Counted from the first letter of the stretch, positions 34,286 through 45,767 are shown. The stretch: 64,000 bases of DNA from QAMX01 sp003149835 (GCA_959600635.1 CAUGMN010000004.1:1-64000), one strand, 5' to 3'. Notes: a model not told the origin generated them from the letters alone. Translations and numbers: made by a program.

Positions 34286-34557
34286 ACTAAAACGGAACGA
34301 ATGAAAGCGGGATCAAACTCGTCCGGCCGCCGCAGGCCGGACGAGCCGCGCGCTTCCGCCCGGATTAGGATGAGTGTACCATATTTTATTCTGAAAATCA
34401 AGAATTGTCTGCAACAAATCGTTTATAAAAGCAAGGCTGAGCCGACCGGAAAAACGCGGCGGAAGCGGCGCGAAAAGACGCGGCCGCATACGGAGAACAG
34501 GCTTGGCGCGATATCCGGCCGCGGCAAAAGGAATTTGAAGATTTATGCGCAAAATCC
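34286..34557. other. Intergenic stretch before the ribosomal promoter
   Basis: Apart from the 13-base flank repeat at 34289-34301, I see no gene, terminator or structured element here. Small open frames on both strands lack ribosome sites. Confidence 0.4.
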
Positions 34558-34586
34558 TTGACTTTTTTTATCTGTTGTGATATAAT
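34558..34586 (+). promoter_or_regulatory. Promoter of rpsL-rpsG-fusA
   Basis: TTGACT (34558-34563), 17-base spacer, TATAAT (34581-34586); the transcript start is ~30 bases before the rpsL ATG. Confidence 0.85.
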
Positions 34587-34624
34587 AACAAGCACTGATG
34601 TTTAAATGGGAAAGGAGGTGCAAT

Positions 34625-35047
34625 ATGCCAACATTCAATCAGCTCGTCAGAAAAGGGCGCGAAGCCTCGGTGTACAAGTCCACGGCTCCGGCGCTTCAGG
34701 TCGGCTTCAACTCGCTGCAACAGCGTCAGACCGACAAATCGTCCCCGCAAAAGCGCGGCGTCTGCACGGTCGTCACGACCAGAACCCCCAAGAAGCCGAA
34801 CTCGGCTCTTCGGAAGGTCGCGCGTGTCCGCCTGACAAACGGCTTCGAGGTCACGTCGTATATCCCGGGCATCGGCCACAATTTGCAGGAGCACTCGGTC
34901 GTTATGATCCGCGGCGGACGTGTCAAGGACCTCCCTGGTGTGCGTTACCACATCATCCGCGGCGTCCTCGATACGCAGGGCATGGCCAACCGCAAGCAGG
35001 GCCGCTCCAAGTACGGCGCGAAGCGCCCGAAGGCGGCCAAAAAGTAG
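34625..35047 (+). CDS. rpsL: Ribosomal protein uS12
   Basis: A 140-residue protein with PTFNQLVRKGRE, TPKKPNSALRKVARV and GGRVKDLPGVRYHI. The lysines that determine streptomycin sensitivity are both wild type (the K of TPKKPNSALRK region and of RVKDLPG). ATG 34625 lies behind AAAGGAGGTGCAAT; an upstream in-frame ATG at 34598 precedes the ribosome site and is rejected. It is first in the str operon. Confidence 0.98.
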   Translation: MPTFNQLVRKGREASVYKSTAPALQVGFNSLQQRQTDKSSPQKRGVCTVVTTRTPKKPNSALRKVARVRLTNGFEVTSYIPGIGHNLQEHSVVMIRGGRVKDLPGVRYHIIRGVLDTQGMANRKQGRSKYGAKRPKAAKK

Positions 35048-35305
35048 GCTCGGGAACCGGGTCAAACACAGCGATTTGTTCCCAACAAGCGCGCGGCAAC
35101 GGGGCAACCCCGCCGCGTCATCGCTTTGCAGGGGTGAATATATAAAAGGAAACGCCGCGGCTTTTCGCCGCATGGTTTTCCGCCGGCGGCGCGGTCTGCG
35201 CGGCCGAACTGTATATTTCCTCGGATGCAAGGCGCGTACGGGGGCTGAAAAATGCCTTCGAGTACCTGTGAAATCATTTTATTTTGAATGAAGGAGGGAA
35301 GATTT
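35048..35305 (+). other. Unusually long structured spacer between rpsL and rpsG
   Basis: 258 bases where many genomes have far fewer. CGCGGC/GCCGCG with GGGG/CCCC inside (35089-35116) is enclosed by AGCGAT/ATCGCT; a second short stem is GCGGCTTTTCGCCGC (35158-35172). In E. coli ribosomal protein S7 binds the equivalent spacer to control translation; a similar role here is inference. Confidence 0.4.
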
Positions 35306-35776
35306 GTGCCAAGAAGAGGAAGTGTACCCAAGCGGGAAGTTCTGGCTGACCCGCTTTACAACTCTGTTGTCGTCACAAAACTGATCAACGGTATTATGTA
35401 CGACGGTAAAAAGGGCGTCGCACAGCAGATCGTCTATGACGCGTTTGCCGCGGTCGAGGAAAAGACCGGCAAGCCGGCGCTCGAGGTTTTCCAGGCTGCT
35501 CTGGAAAACATCATGCCGGTTCTCGAGGTCAAGGCGCGCCGTCTGGGCGGCGCGACGTATCAGGTGCCGATCGAGGTGCGTCCGGAGCGCCGGAACACGC
35601 TCGGCATCCGCTGGCTCGTCAATTTCTCGCGTACGCGCGGCGAACGGACAATGGCCCAGCGTCTGGCGGCGGAGATCATTGACGCGTCCAACAACACCGG
35701 TAACGCCGTAAAGCGCCGTGAAGACACGCATAAGATGGCAGAAGCCAACAAGGCGTTCGCGCATTACCGCTGGTAA
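35306..35776 (+). CDS. rpsG: Ribosomal protein uS7
   Basis: A 156-residue protein, standard for bacteria: PRRGSVPKREVLADPLYNS at the N-terminus, VKARRLGGATYQVPIEV in the middle and KMAEANKAFAHYRW at the end. GTG 35306 is the start, with AGGAGGG seven bases upstream; the ATG at 35288 lies before this site. It is 35 bases before fusA. Confidence 0.98.
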   Translation: MPRRGSVPKREVLADPLYNSVVVTKLINGIMYDGKKGVAQQIVYDAFAAVEEKTGKPALEVFQAALENIMPVLEVKARRLGGATYQVPIEVRPERRNTLGIRWLVNFSRTRGERTMAQRLAAEIIDASNNTGNAVKRREDTHKMAEANKAFAHYRW

Positions 35777-35811
35777 GCCGTCTGCCGTAAAAACGATGTA
35801 AGGAGCAAGAT

Positions 35812-37896
<2,085 letters not shown>

Positions 37897-37925
37897 ATTG
37901 AGCGCAGGAAAAAACAAGAAAACTA

Positions 37926-37954
37926 TTGCAAAATCCGTTGTAATGGTGTAGAAT
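37926..37954 (+). promoter_or_regulatory. Separate promoter for tuf
   Basis: TTGCAA (37926-37931), 17-base spacer, TAGAAT (37949-37954), in the 100-base gap after fusA, so tuf can be made independently. Confidence 0.7.
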
Positions 37955-37996
37955 ACTATTATATTGAAAAGTCAAACAAGAGGAGGCTACAATTCA

Positions 37997-39205
37997 ATGG
38001 CAAAGGCTAAATTTGAAAGAAACAAACCCCACGTCAATATTGGTACCATTGGCCACGTCGACCACGGCAAGACCACGCTGACCGCCGCGATCACGAAGGT
38101 TCTGGCTCTGCAGGATCCGACGCACGCTGCGTTCACCGCGTATGATCAGATCGACAAGGCGCCCGAAGAGAAGGCCCGCGGCATCACGATCAACACCGCG
38201 CACGTCGAGTATCAGACCGATACCCGTCACTATGCGCACGTCGACTGCCCGGGGCACGCCGACTATATCAAGAACATGATCACCGGCGCGGCGCAGATGG
38301 ACGGCGCGATCCTCGTTATCGCGGCGACCGACGGCGTTATGGCGCAGACGTATGAGCACATTCTGCTCGCCCGTCAGGTCGGCGTTCCGGCCATCGTCGT
38401 GTTCATGAACAAGTGCGACGCGGTTGACGATCCCGAACTGCTCGAACTCGTCGAGATGGAAATCCGCGACGCTCTGAACAAGTATGAGTTCCCGGGCGAC
38501 GATATCCCGATCATCCAGGGCTCCGCGCTTGTCGCGCTCGAATGCACCTCGACCGATCCGAACGCGCCGGAGTACGCGCCGATCGTTGAGCTGATGAAAA
38601 ATGTCGACAGCTACATTCCGACGCCGGCCCGCAAGGCGGATCTGCCGTTCCTGATGCCGGTCGAGGACGTTATGACGATCACCGGCCGCGGCACCGTCGC
38701 GACGGGCAGAGTCGAGCGCGGCCAGCTCAAACTCTCCGAAGAAGTTGAAATCGTCGGTCTGCACGACGAATCCAAGAAGACCGTCGTCACCGGTATCGAG
38801 ATGTTCAGAAAGCTCCTCGACTACGCCGAGGCGGGCGACAACATCGGTACGCTGCTCCGCGGCGTTCAGAGAAACGAGATCGAGCGCGGTCAGGTTCTTG
38901 CCAAGCCCGGTTCGATCAAGCCGGTTACGAAGTTCGAGGGTCAGGTTTACGTTCTGACCAAGGAAGAAGGCGGCCGTCACACGCCGTTCCTCTCCAACTA
39001 CCGTCCGCAGTTCTATTTCCGCACCACCGACGTCACGGGCGTTATCACGCTTCCCGAAGGCGTTGAGATGTGCATGCCGGGCGACCACGTCACGATGAAG
39101 ATCGAGCTCATTAAGCCGATCGCGATCGAAGAGGGTCTCCGCTTCGCTATCCGTGAAGGCGGCAGAACGGTCGGCTCCGGCGCCGTTACGGCGGTTCTCG
39201 ACTAA
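37997..39205 (+). CDS. tuf: Elongation factor Tu
   Basis: A 402-residue GTPase that delivers aminoacyl-tRNA to the ribosome: GHVDHGKTTL, RGITINTAHVEY, DCPGHADY, NKCD, and a domain III ending GRTVGSGAVTAVLD. ATG 37997 with AGGAGGCTACAATTCA upstream is used instead of the in-frame TTG at 37964. A terminator follows directly at 39216. Confidence 0.98.
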   Translation: MAKAKFERNKPHVNIGTIGHVDHGKTTLTAAITKVLALQDPTHAAFTAYDQIDKAPEEKARGITINTAHVEYQTDTRHYAHVDCPGHADYIKNMITGAAQMDGAILVIAATDGVMAQTYEHILLARQVGVPAIVVFMNKCDAVDDPELLELVEMEIRDALNKYEFPGDDIPIIQGSALVALECTSTDPNAPEYAPIVELMKNVDSYIPTPARKADLPFLMPVEDVMTITGRGTVATGRVERGQLKLSEEVEIVGLHDESKKTVVTGIEMFRKLLDYAEAGDNIGTLLRGVQRNEIERGQVLAKPGSIKPVTKFEGQVYVLTKEEGGRHTPFLSNYRPQFYFRTTDVTGVITLPEGVEMCMPGDHVTMKIELIKPIAIEEGLRFAIREGGRTVGSGAVTAVLD

Positions 39206-39215
39206 TTAGCGGTTG

Positions 39216-39253
39216 AACAGAGGAGATGGTTTTCCGTCTCCTCTGTTTTTTTT
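39216..39253 (+). terminator. Terminator after tuf
   Basis: AACAGAGGAGATGG pairs with CCGTCTCCTCTGTT (one G-T pair), followed by an eight-base T-run. Confidence 0.9.
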
Positions 39254-39435
39254 CGCCCGAACCTGATTTCAGGCAGGCGCGTAGGAGTGCCCGCGGGCGA
39301 ATATTCCGCATGAAGCGTTTTTCAGAACCGGCTTGACCGCCGTTTGTCTGCTCTCCGAATCCGATGCGCCCTCGGCGTGCCGGATGAGGGTTGAAAAGCG
39401 CGGCGGAACCGGAAGCGAGGAAAGGGAATTTTACG

Positions 39436-39639
39436 ATGCCGAAACGCTGTATCAGATTGATTCTCGGGGTTGTATTCGGCGTGGTCGCCGCCTACTATGT
39501 GGGCGCGATGATCAATTTTCTGCCTTTTGTAGCCGATGATCTGGCCATCAGCGCCATCGGTTTTGGCGCCTTGATCGTCAGCGCGGTTATCGCCGTTTGC
39601 AGCTGCGTCATCATCATGGAAATACGAAACAGAAAATAA
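39436..39639 (+). CDS. Small two-helix membrane protein, unknown
   Basis: A 67-residue protein with two hydrophobic stretches (LILGVVFGVVAAYYVGAMI and IGFGALIVSAVIAVCSCVII) and a basic C-terminus (MEIRNRK). ATG 39436 has AAAGGGAATTTTACG upstream; the longer frame from 39391 has no such site. I do not recognise it. It lies between tuf and thiamine pyrophosphokinase with a hairpin after its stop. Confidence 0.6.
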   Translation: MPKRCIRLILGVVFGVVAAYYVGAMINFLPFVADDLAISAIGFGALIVSAVIAVCSCVIIMEIRNRK

Positions 39640-39714
39640 CCCGTCGCGAGGGCCTGATCGTTTCCGCCGGTGGCCGAATAGGGGCGACCGGCAGGCCGGC
39701 GCCTCCGCGACGGG
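39640..39714 (+). repeat. 75-base three-part stem-loop before thiamine pyrophosphokinase
   Basis: CCCGTCGCG (39640-39648) pairs with CGCGACGGG (39706-39714). Further inward, GCCT pairs with AGGC and GCCGGT (39665-39670) with ACCGGC (39687-39692). There is no T-tract. It lacks the conserved CUGAGA and ACC-UGAUCUGG boxes of a TPP riboswitch. Confidence 0.5.
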
Positions 39715-39783
39715 ATTCAGCCGACAAGCCGATCGTACCCTGCCTGCGGTCAGGCGGCTTTGCGGATAAAGGAGCGAGAATCG

Positions 39784-40431
39784 ATGTCTGTTCCCACAAC
39801 GGAACCGGTCTGCTATATCGTCGGCGCGGGCGAGTGCGGCGGACTGAACTTTTCTAAAACAACAGGCGACCTCGTCATCGCCGCCGACGGCGGCCTGACG
39901 TATCTGGAACGCGAGGGCATAGCGCCCGACCTCGTCCTCGGCGATTTTGACTCTCTGGAAGGGGATAGACCGAGCGGAAACGTGTTGACCTATCCGTCGG
40001 AAAAAGACGAGACGGATATGTTTCTCGCCGTGCGCTATGCAGTGGAACACAGTTTTCAACGCATCGAGATCTACGGCGGACTGGGCGGGCGACTCGATCA
40101 CACGCTGGCGAATATTCAGACGATCGTCTGGGCCGCCCGGCGCGGTGTGCGCGCGAGACTGCTCGATACTTCCGTGGCGCTGTATGCGGTGGCGGACGGA
40201 GAGCTGCGGTTCCCGGCCGGACAGAGGGGCGGCGTCTCCGTGTTTTGCTCGGGAGAGCGCGCCGAGGGCGTCGACCTGATCGGATTAAAATATCCGCTCA
40301 ATAACGCCGCGCTGACGGATGAGTTTCCGCTCGGCGTCAGCAACGAATTTACGGGCCGGGAAAGCGTCGTCCGCGTGCGCCGCGGCACGCTTGTCGTCCT
40401 GACGGACAGCGCCGTACAGCAGAAGAGATGA
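39784..40431 (+). CDS. thiN: Thiamine pyrophosphokinase
   Basis: A 215-residue enzyme that transfers pyrophosphate from ATP to thiamine to form TPP. Family motifs: VIAADGGLTYL, LVLGDFDSLEG, YPSEKDETDM and GGLGGRLDHTLANIQ, in the right order and at normal length. ATG 39784 is preceded by AAAGGAG. The gene ends 21 bases before a strong terminator. No other thiamine gene is near, consistent with use of imported thiamine. Confidence 0.94.
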   Translation: MSVPTTEPVCYIVGAGECGGLNFSKTTGDLVIAADGGLTYLEREGIAPDLVLGDFDSLEGDRPSGNVLTYPSEKDETDMFLAVRYAVEHSFQRIEIYGGLGGRLDHTLANIQTIVWAARRGVRARLLDTSVALYAVADGELRFPAGQRGGVSVFCSGERAEGVDLIGLKYPLNNAALTDEFPLGVSNEFTGRESVVRVRRGTLVVLTDSAVQQKR

Positions 40432-40452
40432 AAAGGTTACGCAGGCGAATGT

Positions 40453-40491
40453 GTCCGCCGGAACAAAATTGGTTTCCGGCGGACTTTTTTT
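40453..40491 (+). terminator. Terminator after thiN
   Basis: An 11-bp stem (GTCCGCCGGAA / TTCCGGCGGAC) with a 10-base loop and seven T residues. Confidence 0.9.
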
Positions 40492-40563
40492 GTACCAACG
40501 GCCAACACGGCGGTGTTTTTCGGAGAAAAAACGCGCTTTTTTCGTTCAGGTCACATCATGCGC

Positions 40564-40592
40564 TTGCGAGACAGGCTCGTTTGTGGTATCAT
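40564..40592 (+). promoter_or_regulatory. Promoter of the GH38 gene
   Basis: TTGCGA (40564-40569), 17-base spacer, TATCAT (40587-40592). The leader from here to 40822 is about 220 bases, contains no recognisable riboswitch and no supported gene. Confidence 0.6.
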
Positions 40593-40822
40593 ATATCCAT
40601 TCCATCAACAGCGCCGCAGGCGTATGCGCAGAGGAAAAGCGGCGGCGGCGGAGTTGGGAAAAGCCTGCCTGTGGGGGCGATACGCGATACGGTCGATCGG
40701 CGGGGTCTGCGCCCTGGAAAAACGATTCGCCGCGGCCTTAGTGAGCCCCCATGACAGACAGACAAACGCGGTTTTATGCCGAAAATCGCGGAATGAAGGG
40801 GTAAAGGAGATCATAACGCTAT

Positions 40823-43800
40823 ATGGCAAGAGACTATGAAACACGGATCGACGGAGAGATCATGAGCGTCGATTTTGCGGATTTAGAGGCGGCCGCGGCT
40901 GCCGGAGACGCGGAAGGCTTCCGCAATCAGGACTGGATGGTGACCGGCCCGTTCGTCGCGCGCACCGAAGGCGCGTTCGAAACCGAGTATCTCTACGAGC
41001 GCGAGAAGATTTTACAGATCGACTATCTCGCCGCCGACGGCGGAGAGGCGGATGCTGCGCCTTACCTCGGTCTGCGCGGCCACAACGAATACCTCGGCTG
41101 TGAGTCGCCCGTCTGGACAAAGGGCATCCGTAAGTGGAATATGCTCCGCTTCGACCCCGACGACGGCGATTCCGCCTGCGACGAGGCGCTTTATATGACC
41201 GAGCAGCGCAACTGCGTGTTCTACGCGGCGGTCTATGTGCGCTGCGCGGGCGCAAAGCGCGCCGTCGTCTGCTATGAAAACTCCGGCTGCCGGCTTTTCC
41301 TGAACGGCCGGCTGGTTTCCGATACGCCTTACGGCCGCGTCAAGGGCGTTCCCACGATGGGAAACTTAGTGCCGGTCACGTTTGAGGACGGGCTGAATCT
41401 GCTGCTCTTCAAGCTGCGCCCCGGCTATATCTGCGATACGGTTGATCTGTCGATGACCAACTGCTCGATCTATCCGGTCGCCGCGCAGAGCGGCGCGCTC
41501 TGCTTGACCTATCCGGCGAGAACCGCGGTTTTTGTCAACCGCGGCAGTCAGCCCAAGCAGATCTTCCCGTGCTTTGCCGCGGCGTTTGCCGATCTTGCAG
41601 ACGGGCGCGTGGAAATCGGTTCTGCGGACGGCGGCGTGCAGACCGTTGCGCTCGGCGCAATGCGCGCCGGGGAATGCCGGCTGGTCCGCGCCGAGATCGA
41701 CGCGATAGCGGGCGAGACGCCGGCTGTTCCCGTCGCGGTGACGGCCGCGGGCAGCGCGCGCGGCGAAGGCTGCTTCCCCGTGCGGCCGAGCGCCGCTCCG
41801 GCCTTCACGGGCACGGAGCTGGCGATGACGAGCTTCCACTTCGACACGACCTACCATCAGGAGCAGCGCGTCTACGCCATGGGCGCGATCTATATTCTGA
41901 AAGAAATCCTCCAAGAAATGCGCCGCGACGACCGCTTCAAGGCCATTATCTCCGAGGTGGATTATCTGCACCCGTATTACAGCATTTATCCGGCCGACCG
42001 CGAATTTTTGAAGCAGAAATTTATCGACGGCCACGCCGAGTCGGACTGCTTCTACAACCAGCCCAATGAGATGACCTCCGCACCGGAGGGCATCGTGCGC
42101 AACCTCGTGTACGGGCAGCTCTACCACCGCGACGTGCTCGGGCGCATCTGCGACGTGTACAGCCCCGGCGACGTTTTCGGCCACTTCAACCAGATGTCGC
42201 AGGTCTCGGCCAAGGGCGGCTGCGGCGGCATATACTGGGGCAAGCACATCTTCGGCTTCCTCCCCGCCTTCCGGCACGTTTCGCCCGACGGCACGACGCT
42301 GATTCACCGCCGCGGCGGCATCGGCCGCGGCACCGCCGCCGAGTGGGATCTCTCTGTCTGCGAGGGCGACGGCTCGGCAATGTCGTATGTTCCGGGCTAT
42401 CCGGTCGACGGCAGCTTGTCGTGGATGGACGAGACGACCCCGACGGCCAGATACGCGATCCCGAGCGAATACCGCCGCGCGCTCGAAGCGGACGAGGCGC
42501 GCATTACCGAGGGAGGCGGCCTGTCGCCGTTTGGCGCGACGAGCCGCGACATGTCTCTCTACCACGCCGGCGTCTCGCTGACGCGGACGGATTTCAAACA
42601 GGCCAACCGCATGGCCGAAAACCTGCTGATTACCGCCGAAAAGCTCTCTGTCCTCGCGGCGGTGAACGGCGCGGAGTATCCGGAGCGCGCGCTTGACAAG
42701 GCGTGGCGGCAGGTGCTCTGCGGCCAGCACCACGATTCGATCACCGGCACGAACAACGAGGTTTCGTTTGTCGATCTGATGATCCAGTACCGCGAGGCCG
42801 TCGAGCTCGCCGCCGATATCTGCGACCGCGCGGCCGCGTATATCGCCTCGCACATCTGCACGGAGAACGGCCGCCGCGCCGTCGTTCTCTTCAACCCGCA
42901 CGCGTGGGAGCGCACCGAGCATATCGAGCTGACCATAAAAACCGACAAGCCCTTCGCTCGCCTGCGCTTTACGGATACAAAGGGCGCGCCGGTTCCGGCG
43001 CAGCCCGTCAGAGAGGTGGAATGCGGCGGCGGCTTTGTGACCGAGCTGCTGCTCCGCGCCTCTGTTCCCGCCTGCGGCTATACGGTCTGTTATATCGACG
43101 AAAAGCCGACGCTTTCCCTGCCGGGCGCGCTGACGATGCCCGCAGGTCTGCCGGAGCGCGCGGAGGGCGCGGTGATCGAAAACGCGTTTTATAAAATCGC
43201 CGTCGATCCGGCGCAGGGCGGCGGTATCGTCTCGATTTACGATAAGGAGGCGAAGCGCGAATTGATCGACGCGGCCGGCGACGGCCCGGCCAACCGTCTC
43301 GTCGCGCTCAAAGAGACGCACGACCGCATGGAGACGCAGCACGAATTCTATACGACCGGCCACAAGCTCGCTTCGGACGGGGAACGCGCCGCCGTCGCAT
43401 GCACGCGCTGCGCCGAATTTGAAACGCTGACAATTCGCTATGACCTCGGCAACGTCGTCCATGTGACGCAGGAGATCACGCTGCGGCGCGGCGACCGCCG
43501 CATCGATTTCAAGACGCGGCTCGACGACTACCGCGACGAGGACGATCTGATGACGCTGACCTTCCCGGTGCGCGTCAAGGGCGCCAAGCCCGTTTTTGAC
43601 GACCGCTTCGCCCCGCAGGTGCGCACGTCTTCGCGGCGCGCCCTCTCGTTCCGCACCCACCAGTTCGCCATGGCCTCGCACTGCGCGGTCTACGCGGCGA
43701 ACCAATGGCTGGACTACGGCCCGACTGTGACGGTCAGGCTCTCCGAGGGCTTCCGCTCCGGCTCCTTCCAGCTCGGCATGACCCAGCTCATCCGCAGCGC

Positions 43801-45634
43801 CGACAAGCGGCTGGTTGAGCTCGGCGAGACGCTGCTGACAATACTGACGAAAAAGGCGATCCCCGTCACGCCGTTTGCGGACGGTCGCCAGCCGTGCACG
43901 GGTTCGCAGATCGTTCATTTCAACGAGGATCTCTATTCCGACACGCGCATTGTCCTCTGCGTCGACGGTCTTGAAAACGAATATGAAGCCAAGCTCGCCG
44001 AACGCTACTCCGCGCCGTACGCGCGGCTCTGCAAGGCGGCGGAGAAAAACGGCGCGGCGGTCATGTATGTGTGCGACGAGGATAACGACTGGGGCAAGCC
44101 GGTCGACGTGCTGCTCGTCAAAGCGGCGACATACAAGGCGCTCGCGGCGTGGATCGATAACGTCGCGGCGGCGCTCGCCAAGGGAAGCGCGCTGACGTTT
44201 GAGGCGGTTCTGGCCGGAGAACTGGGCGAGGCGGACGATTACGGCGTCGCGCTCATCAACACCGGCAACATCGCGTGCAGCGTCGAAAAGGGCGGCATGC
44301 TCAACCTGATGCTGTTCCACACCGCGGAGTTTTACGGCAACGTCGGCAACGCGAACTGCGGCGCCAAGCTCGTTCCGGAGCGGAAATCGCATATCTTTAC
44401 CTATTCGCTGCTCCCGCATCAGGGCAGCTACCGCGAGGCGCAGCTCTACCGCCGCGCCCTCGAAAAAAACGACCCGCTGTTTGCCGTCACCGAATTCACC
44501 CGCGCGGCCGACGCAGCTCTGCCGGAATCGATGAGCCTTGTGAGCGCCGACGACAACGTGATCGTCACGGCGGTCAAGGCCGGCGGCTATCCGTCCGCGT
44601 CGATGAAGGGCGTGCCGGGCGGTCTGCTCAAACGCGGCATCGCGCTCCGCTGTTTTGAACACAACGGCTTGGCCGCCGACGCGAAGATCCGCCTCGGCTT
44701 TGCGGCCGAGAGCGCGGCGCGCGGCAACCTGCTCGAAGAGGAGCTGACAGCGCTCGGCGTGGAGAACAACACGATCACGCTCCAAATGACGCCGCACGAT
44801 ATCGAGACGGTCGTCATTGCGCCCGCTGCGGCCGCGGTCAGAGAAGGAAAGGCGCAGATCGGCGCGGCGGCGGAAATCACCGAGCCGACCTATATCCGCT
44901 CGTGGGAGCACGACCTCGGCACCATGCCGATGGGCTATCTCTCGCTCTGCGCCGTCATCGGCCGCAATCCCAGACAGATTGACGAGCGGCGCTTTGAAAT
45001 CGAGGTCTCCGTCGCCAACAACCACACCGATATGGAAGCCGGGGGCACGGCGCGGCTTCTTCTGCCGGCGGGCTGGACGGCCGACGCCGAGCGGATCGAT
45101 TACAGCCTTGCGCCGGGCGCCTGCGCGGTCAGGCGCGTCACGGTCGAGAAGCCGTCGGCCGACGCCAAGGGCATTCTGCGCCTCGAATACGGCCATCTCG
45201 GCCAGACCTTTGAGGATATCTTCGAGGTCGGCTATTTCAACCCCGACCTCAACGTCGAGATCGAGGGCGACGCCATCACCGTCACCGTCATCAACGACAC
45301 CGACGAGCTGCTGCGCGGCGAGCTCGCCATGGCCACGCCGGTCGAAACATGGGGCGGCCTCGGCGGCAAAAACCCGTTCGGCGCCGCTGAAATTTCACCG
45401 TATCAGCGGCCGGTGTCCGTGCCCGCGCACAGCCGCCGCGTGTATACATATACCTGCACGGGCGACGTCTCGCTCTCCTTCTGGGCGGTCGCCAAGCTGA
45501 TGGTCAACGGGAGAATCTACTTCAAGGGCGTGCTGCACCGGCCGGTTCAGCCGCATGTGCTGTGGGCGCACACGTTTGTGGACGAGATCTACCGCGACGG
45601 CGGCTCGCTCAGAAAGCTGAACGCGCTGGAATAA
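40823..45634 (+). CDS. Very large GH38-type alpha-mannosidase-like protein
   Basis: The protein has 1603 residues, far above the ~1000 of usual bacterial GH38 enzymes, and no signal peptide. Residues 1-~320 are beta-rich accessory domains, including a jelly-roll-like part (YENSGCRLFLNGRLV). The GH38 barrel follows, with SFHFDTTYHQEQRVY near 336 in place of the usual H-x-H/D zinc motif, DVFGHFNQ near 450 (nucleophile region) and the hallmark QHHDSITGT near 635. Large beta-sandwich domains make up the rest. GH38 enzymes need a divalent metal and remove alpha-mannose. AAAGGAG lies 13 bases before ATG 40823, rather far. Confidence 0.85.
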   Translation: MARDYETRIDGEIMSVDFADLEAAAAAGDAEGFRNQDWMVTGPFVARTEGAFETEYLYEREKILQIDYLAADGGEADAAPYLGLRGHNEYLGCESPVWTKGIRKWNMLRFDPDDGDSACDEALYMTEQRNCVFYAAVYVRCAGAKRAVVCYENSGCRLFLNGRLVSDTPYGRVKGVPTMGNLVPVTFEDGLNLLLFKLRPGYICDTVDLSMTNCSIYPVAAQSGALCLTYPARTAVFVNRGSQPKQIFPCFAAAFADLADGRVEIGSADGGVQTVALGAMRAGECRLVRAEIDAIAGETPAVPVAVTAAGSARGEGCFPVRPSAAPAFTGTELAMTSFHFDTTYHQEQRVYAMGAIYILKEILQEMRRDDRFKAIISEVDYLHPYYSIYPADREFLKQKFIDGHAESDCFYNQPNEMTSAPEGIVRNLVYGQLYHRDVLGRICDVYSPGDVFGHFNQMSQVSAKGGCGGIYWGKHIFGFLPAFRHVSPDGTTLIHRRGGIGRGTAAEWDLSVCEGDGSAMSYVPGYPVDGSLSWMDETTPTARYAIPSEYRRALEADEARITEGGGLSPFGATSRDMSLYHAGVSLTRTDFKQANRMAENLLITAEKLSVLAAVNGAEYPERALDKAWRQVLCGQHHDSITGTNNEVSFVDLMIQYREAVELAADICDRAAAYIASHICTENGRRAVVLFNPHAWERTEHIELTIKTDKPFARLRFTDTKGAPVPAQPVREVECGGGFVTELLLRASVPACGYTVCYIDEKPTLSLPGALTMPAGLPERAEGAVIENAFYKIAVDPAQGGGIVSIYDKEAKRELIDAAGDGPANRLVALKETHDRMETQHEFYTTGHKLASDGERAAVACTRCAEFETLTIRYDLGNVVHVTQEITLRRGDRRIDFKTRLDDYRDEDDLMTLTFPVRVKGAKPVFDDRFAPQVRTSSRRALSFRTHQFAMASHCAVYAANQWLDYGPTVTVRLSEGFRSGSFQLGMTQLIRSADKRLVELGETLLTILTKKAIPVTPFADGRQPCTGSQIVHFNEDLYSDTRIVLCVDGLENEYEAKLAERYSAPYARLCKAAEKNGAAVMYVCDEDNDWGKPVDVLLVKAATYKALAAWIDNVAAALAKGSALTFEAVLAGELGEADDYGVALINTGNIACSVEKGGMLNLMLFHTAEFYGNVGNANCGAKLVPERKSHIFTYSLLPHQGSYREAQLYRRALEKNDPLFAVTEFTRAADAALPESMSLVSADDNVIVTAVKAGGYPSASMKGVPGGLLKRGIALRCFEHNGLAADAKIRLGFAAESAARGNLLEEELTALGVENNTITLQMTPHDIETVVIAPAAAAVREGKAQIGAAAEITEPTYIRSWEHDLGTMPMGYLSLCAVIGRNPRQIDERRFEIEVSVANNHTDMEAGGTARLLLPAGWTADAERIDYSLAPGACAVRRVTVEKPSADAKGILRLEYGHLGQTFEDIFEVGYFNPDLNVEIEGDAITVTVINDTDELLRGELAMATPVETWGGLGGKNPFGAAEISPYQRPVSVPAHSRRVYTYTCTGDVSLSFWAVAKLMVNGRIYFKGVLHRPVQPHVLWAHTFVDEIYRDGGSLRKLNALE

Positions 45635-45733
45635 GCCGGAACCGGCGGAAGCAGGGAGCTTCCTGTGATTCAAAGGCTGGACGGCAGGCGGGCGGTTGAA
45701 AAGACCGGCCGCCGGGTCTGCCCAGCGACCACT

Positions 45734-45767
45734 GAGATGTCCGCGCCGGTTCCGGCGCGGACATCTC
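45734..45767 (+). terminator. Stem-loop after the GH38 gene
   Basis: A perfect 14-bp stem (GAGATGTCCGCGCC / GGCGCGGACATCTC) with a GGTTCC loop but no T-tract. Confidence 0.6.

Noticed and set aside
34598..35145. Alternative frames over rpsL
   Set aside because: Shadows of the ribosomal protein gene.
39640..39783. TPP riboswitch before thiN
   Set aside because: The CUGAGA and second conserved boxes are missing.
41366..45196. 1276-residue open frame on the minus strand
   Set aside because: Antisense shadow of the GH38 gene; no ribosome site or recognisable motif.
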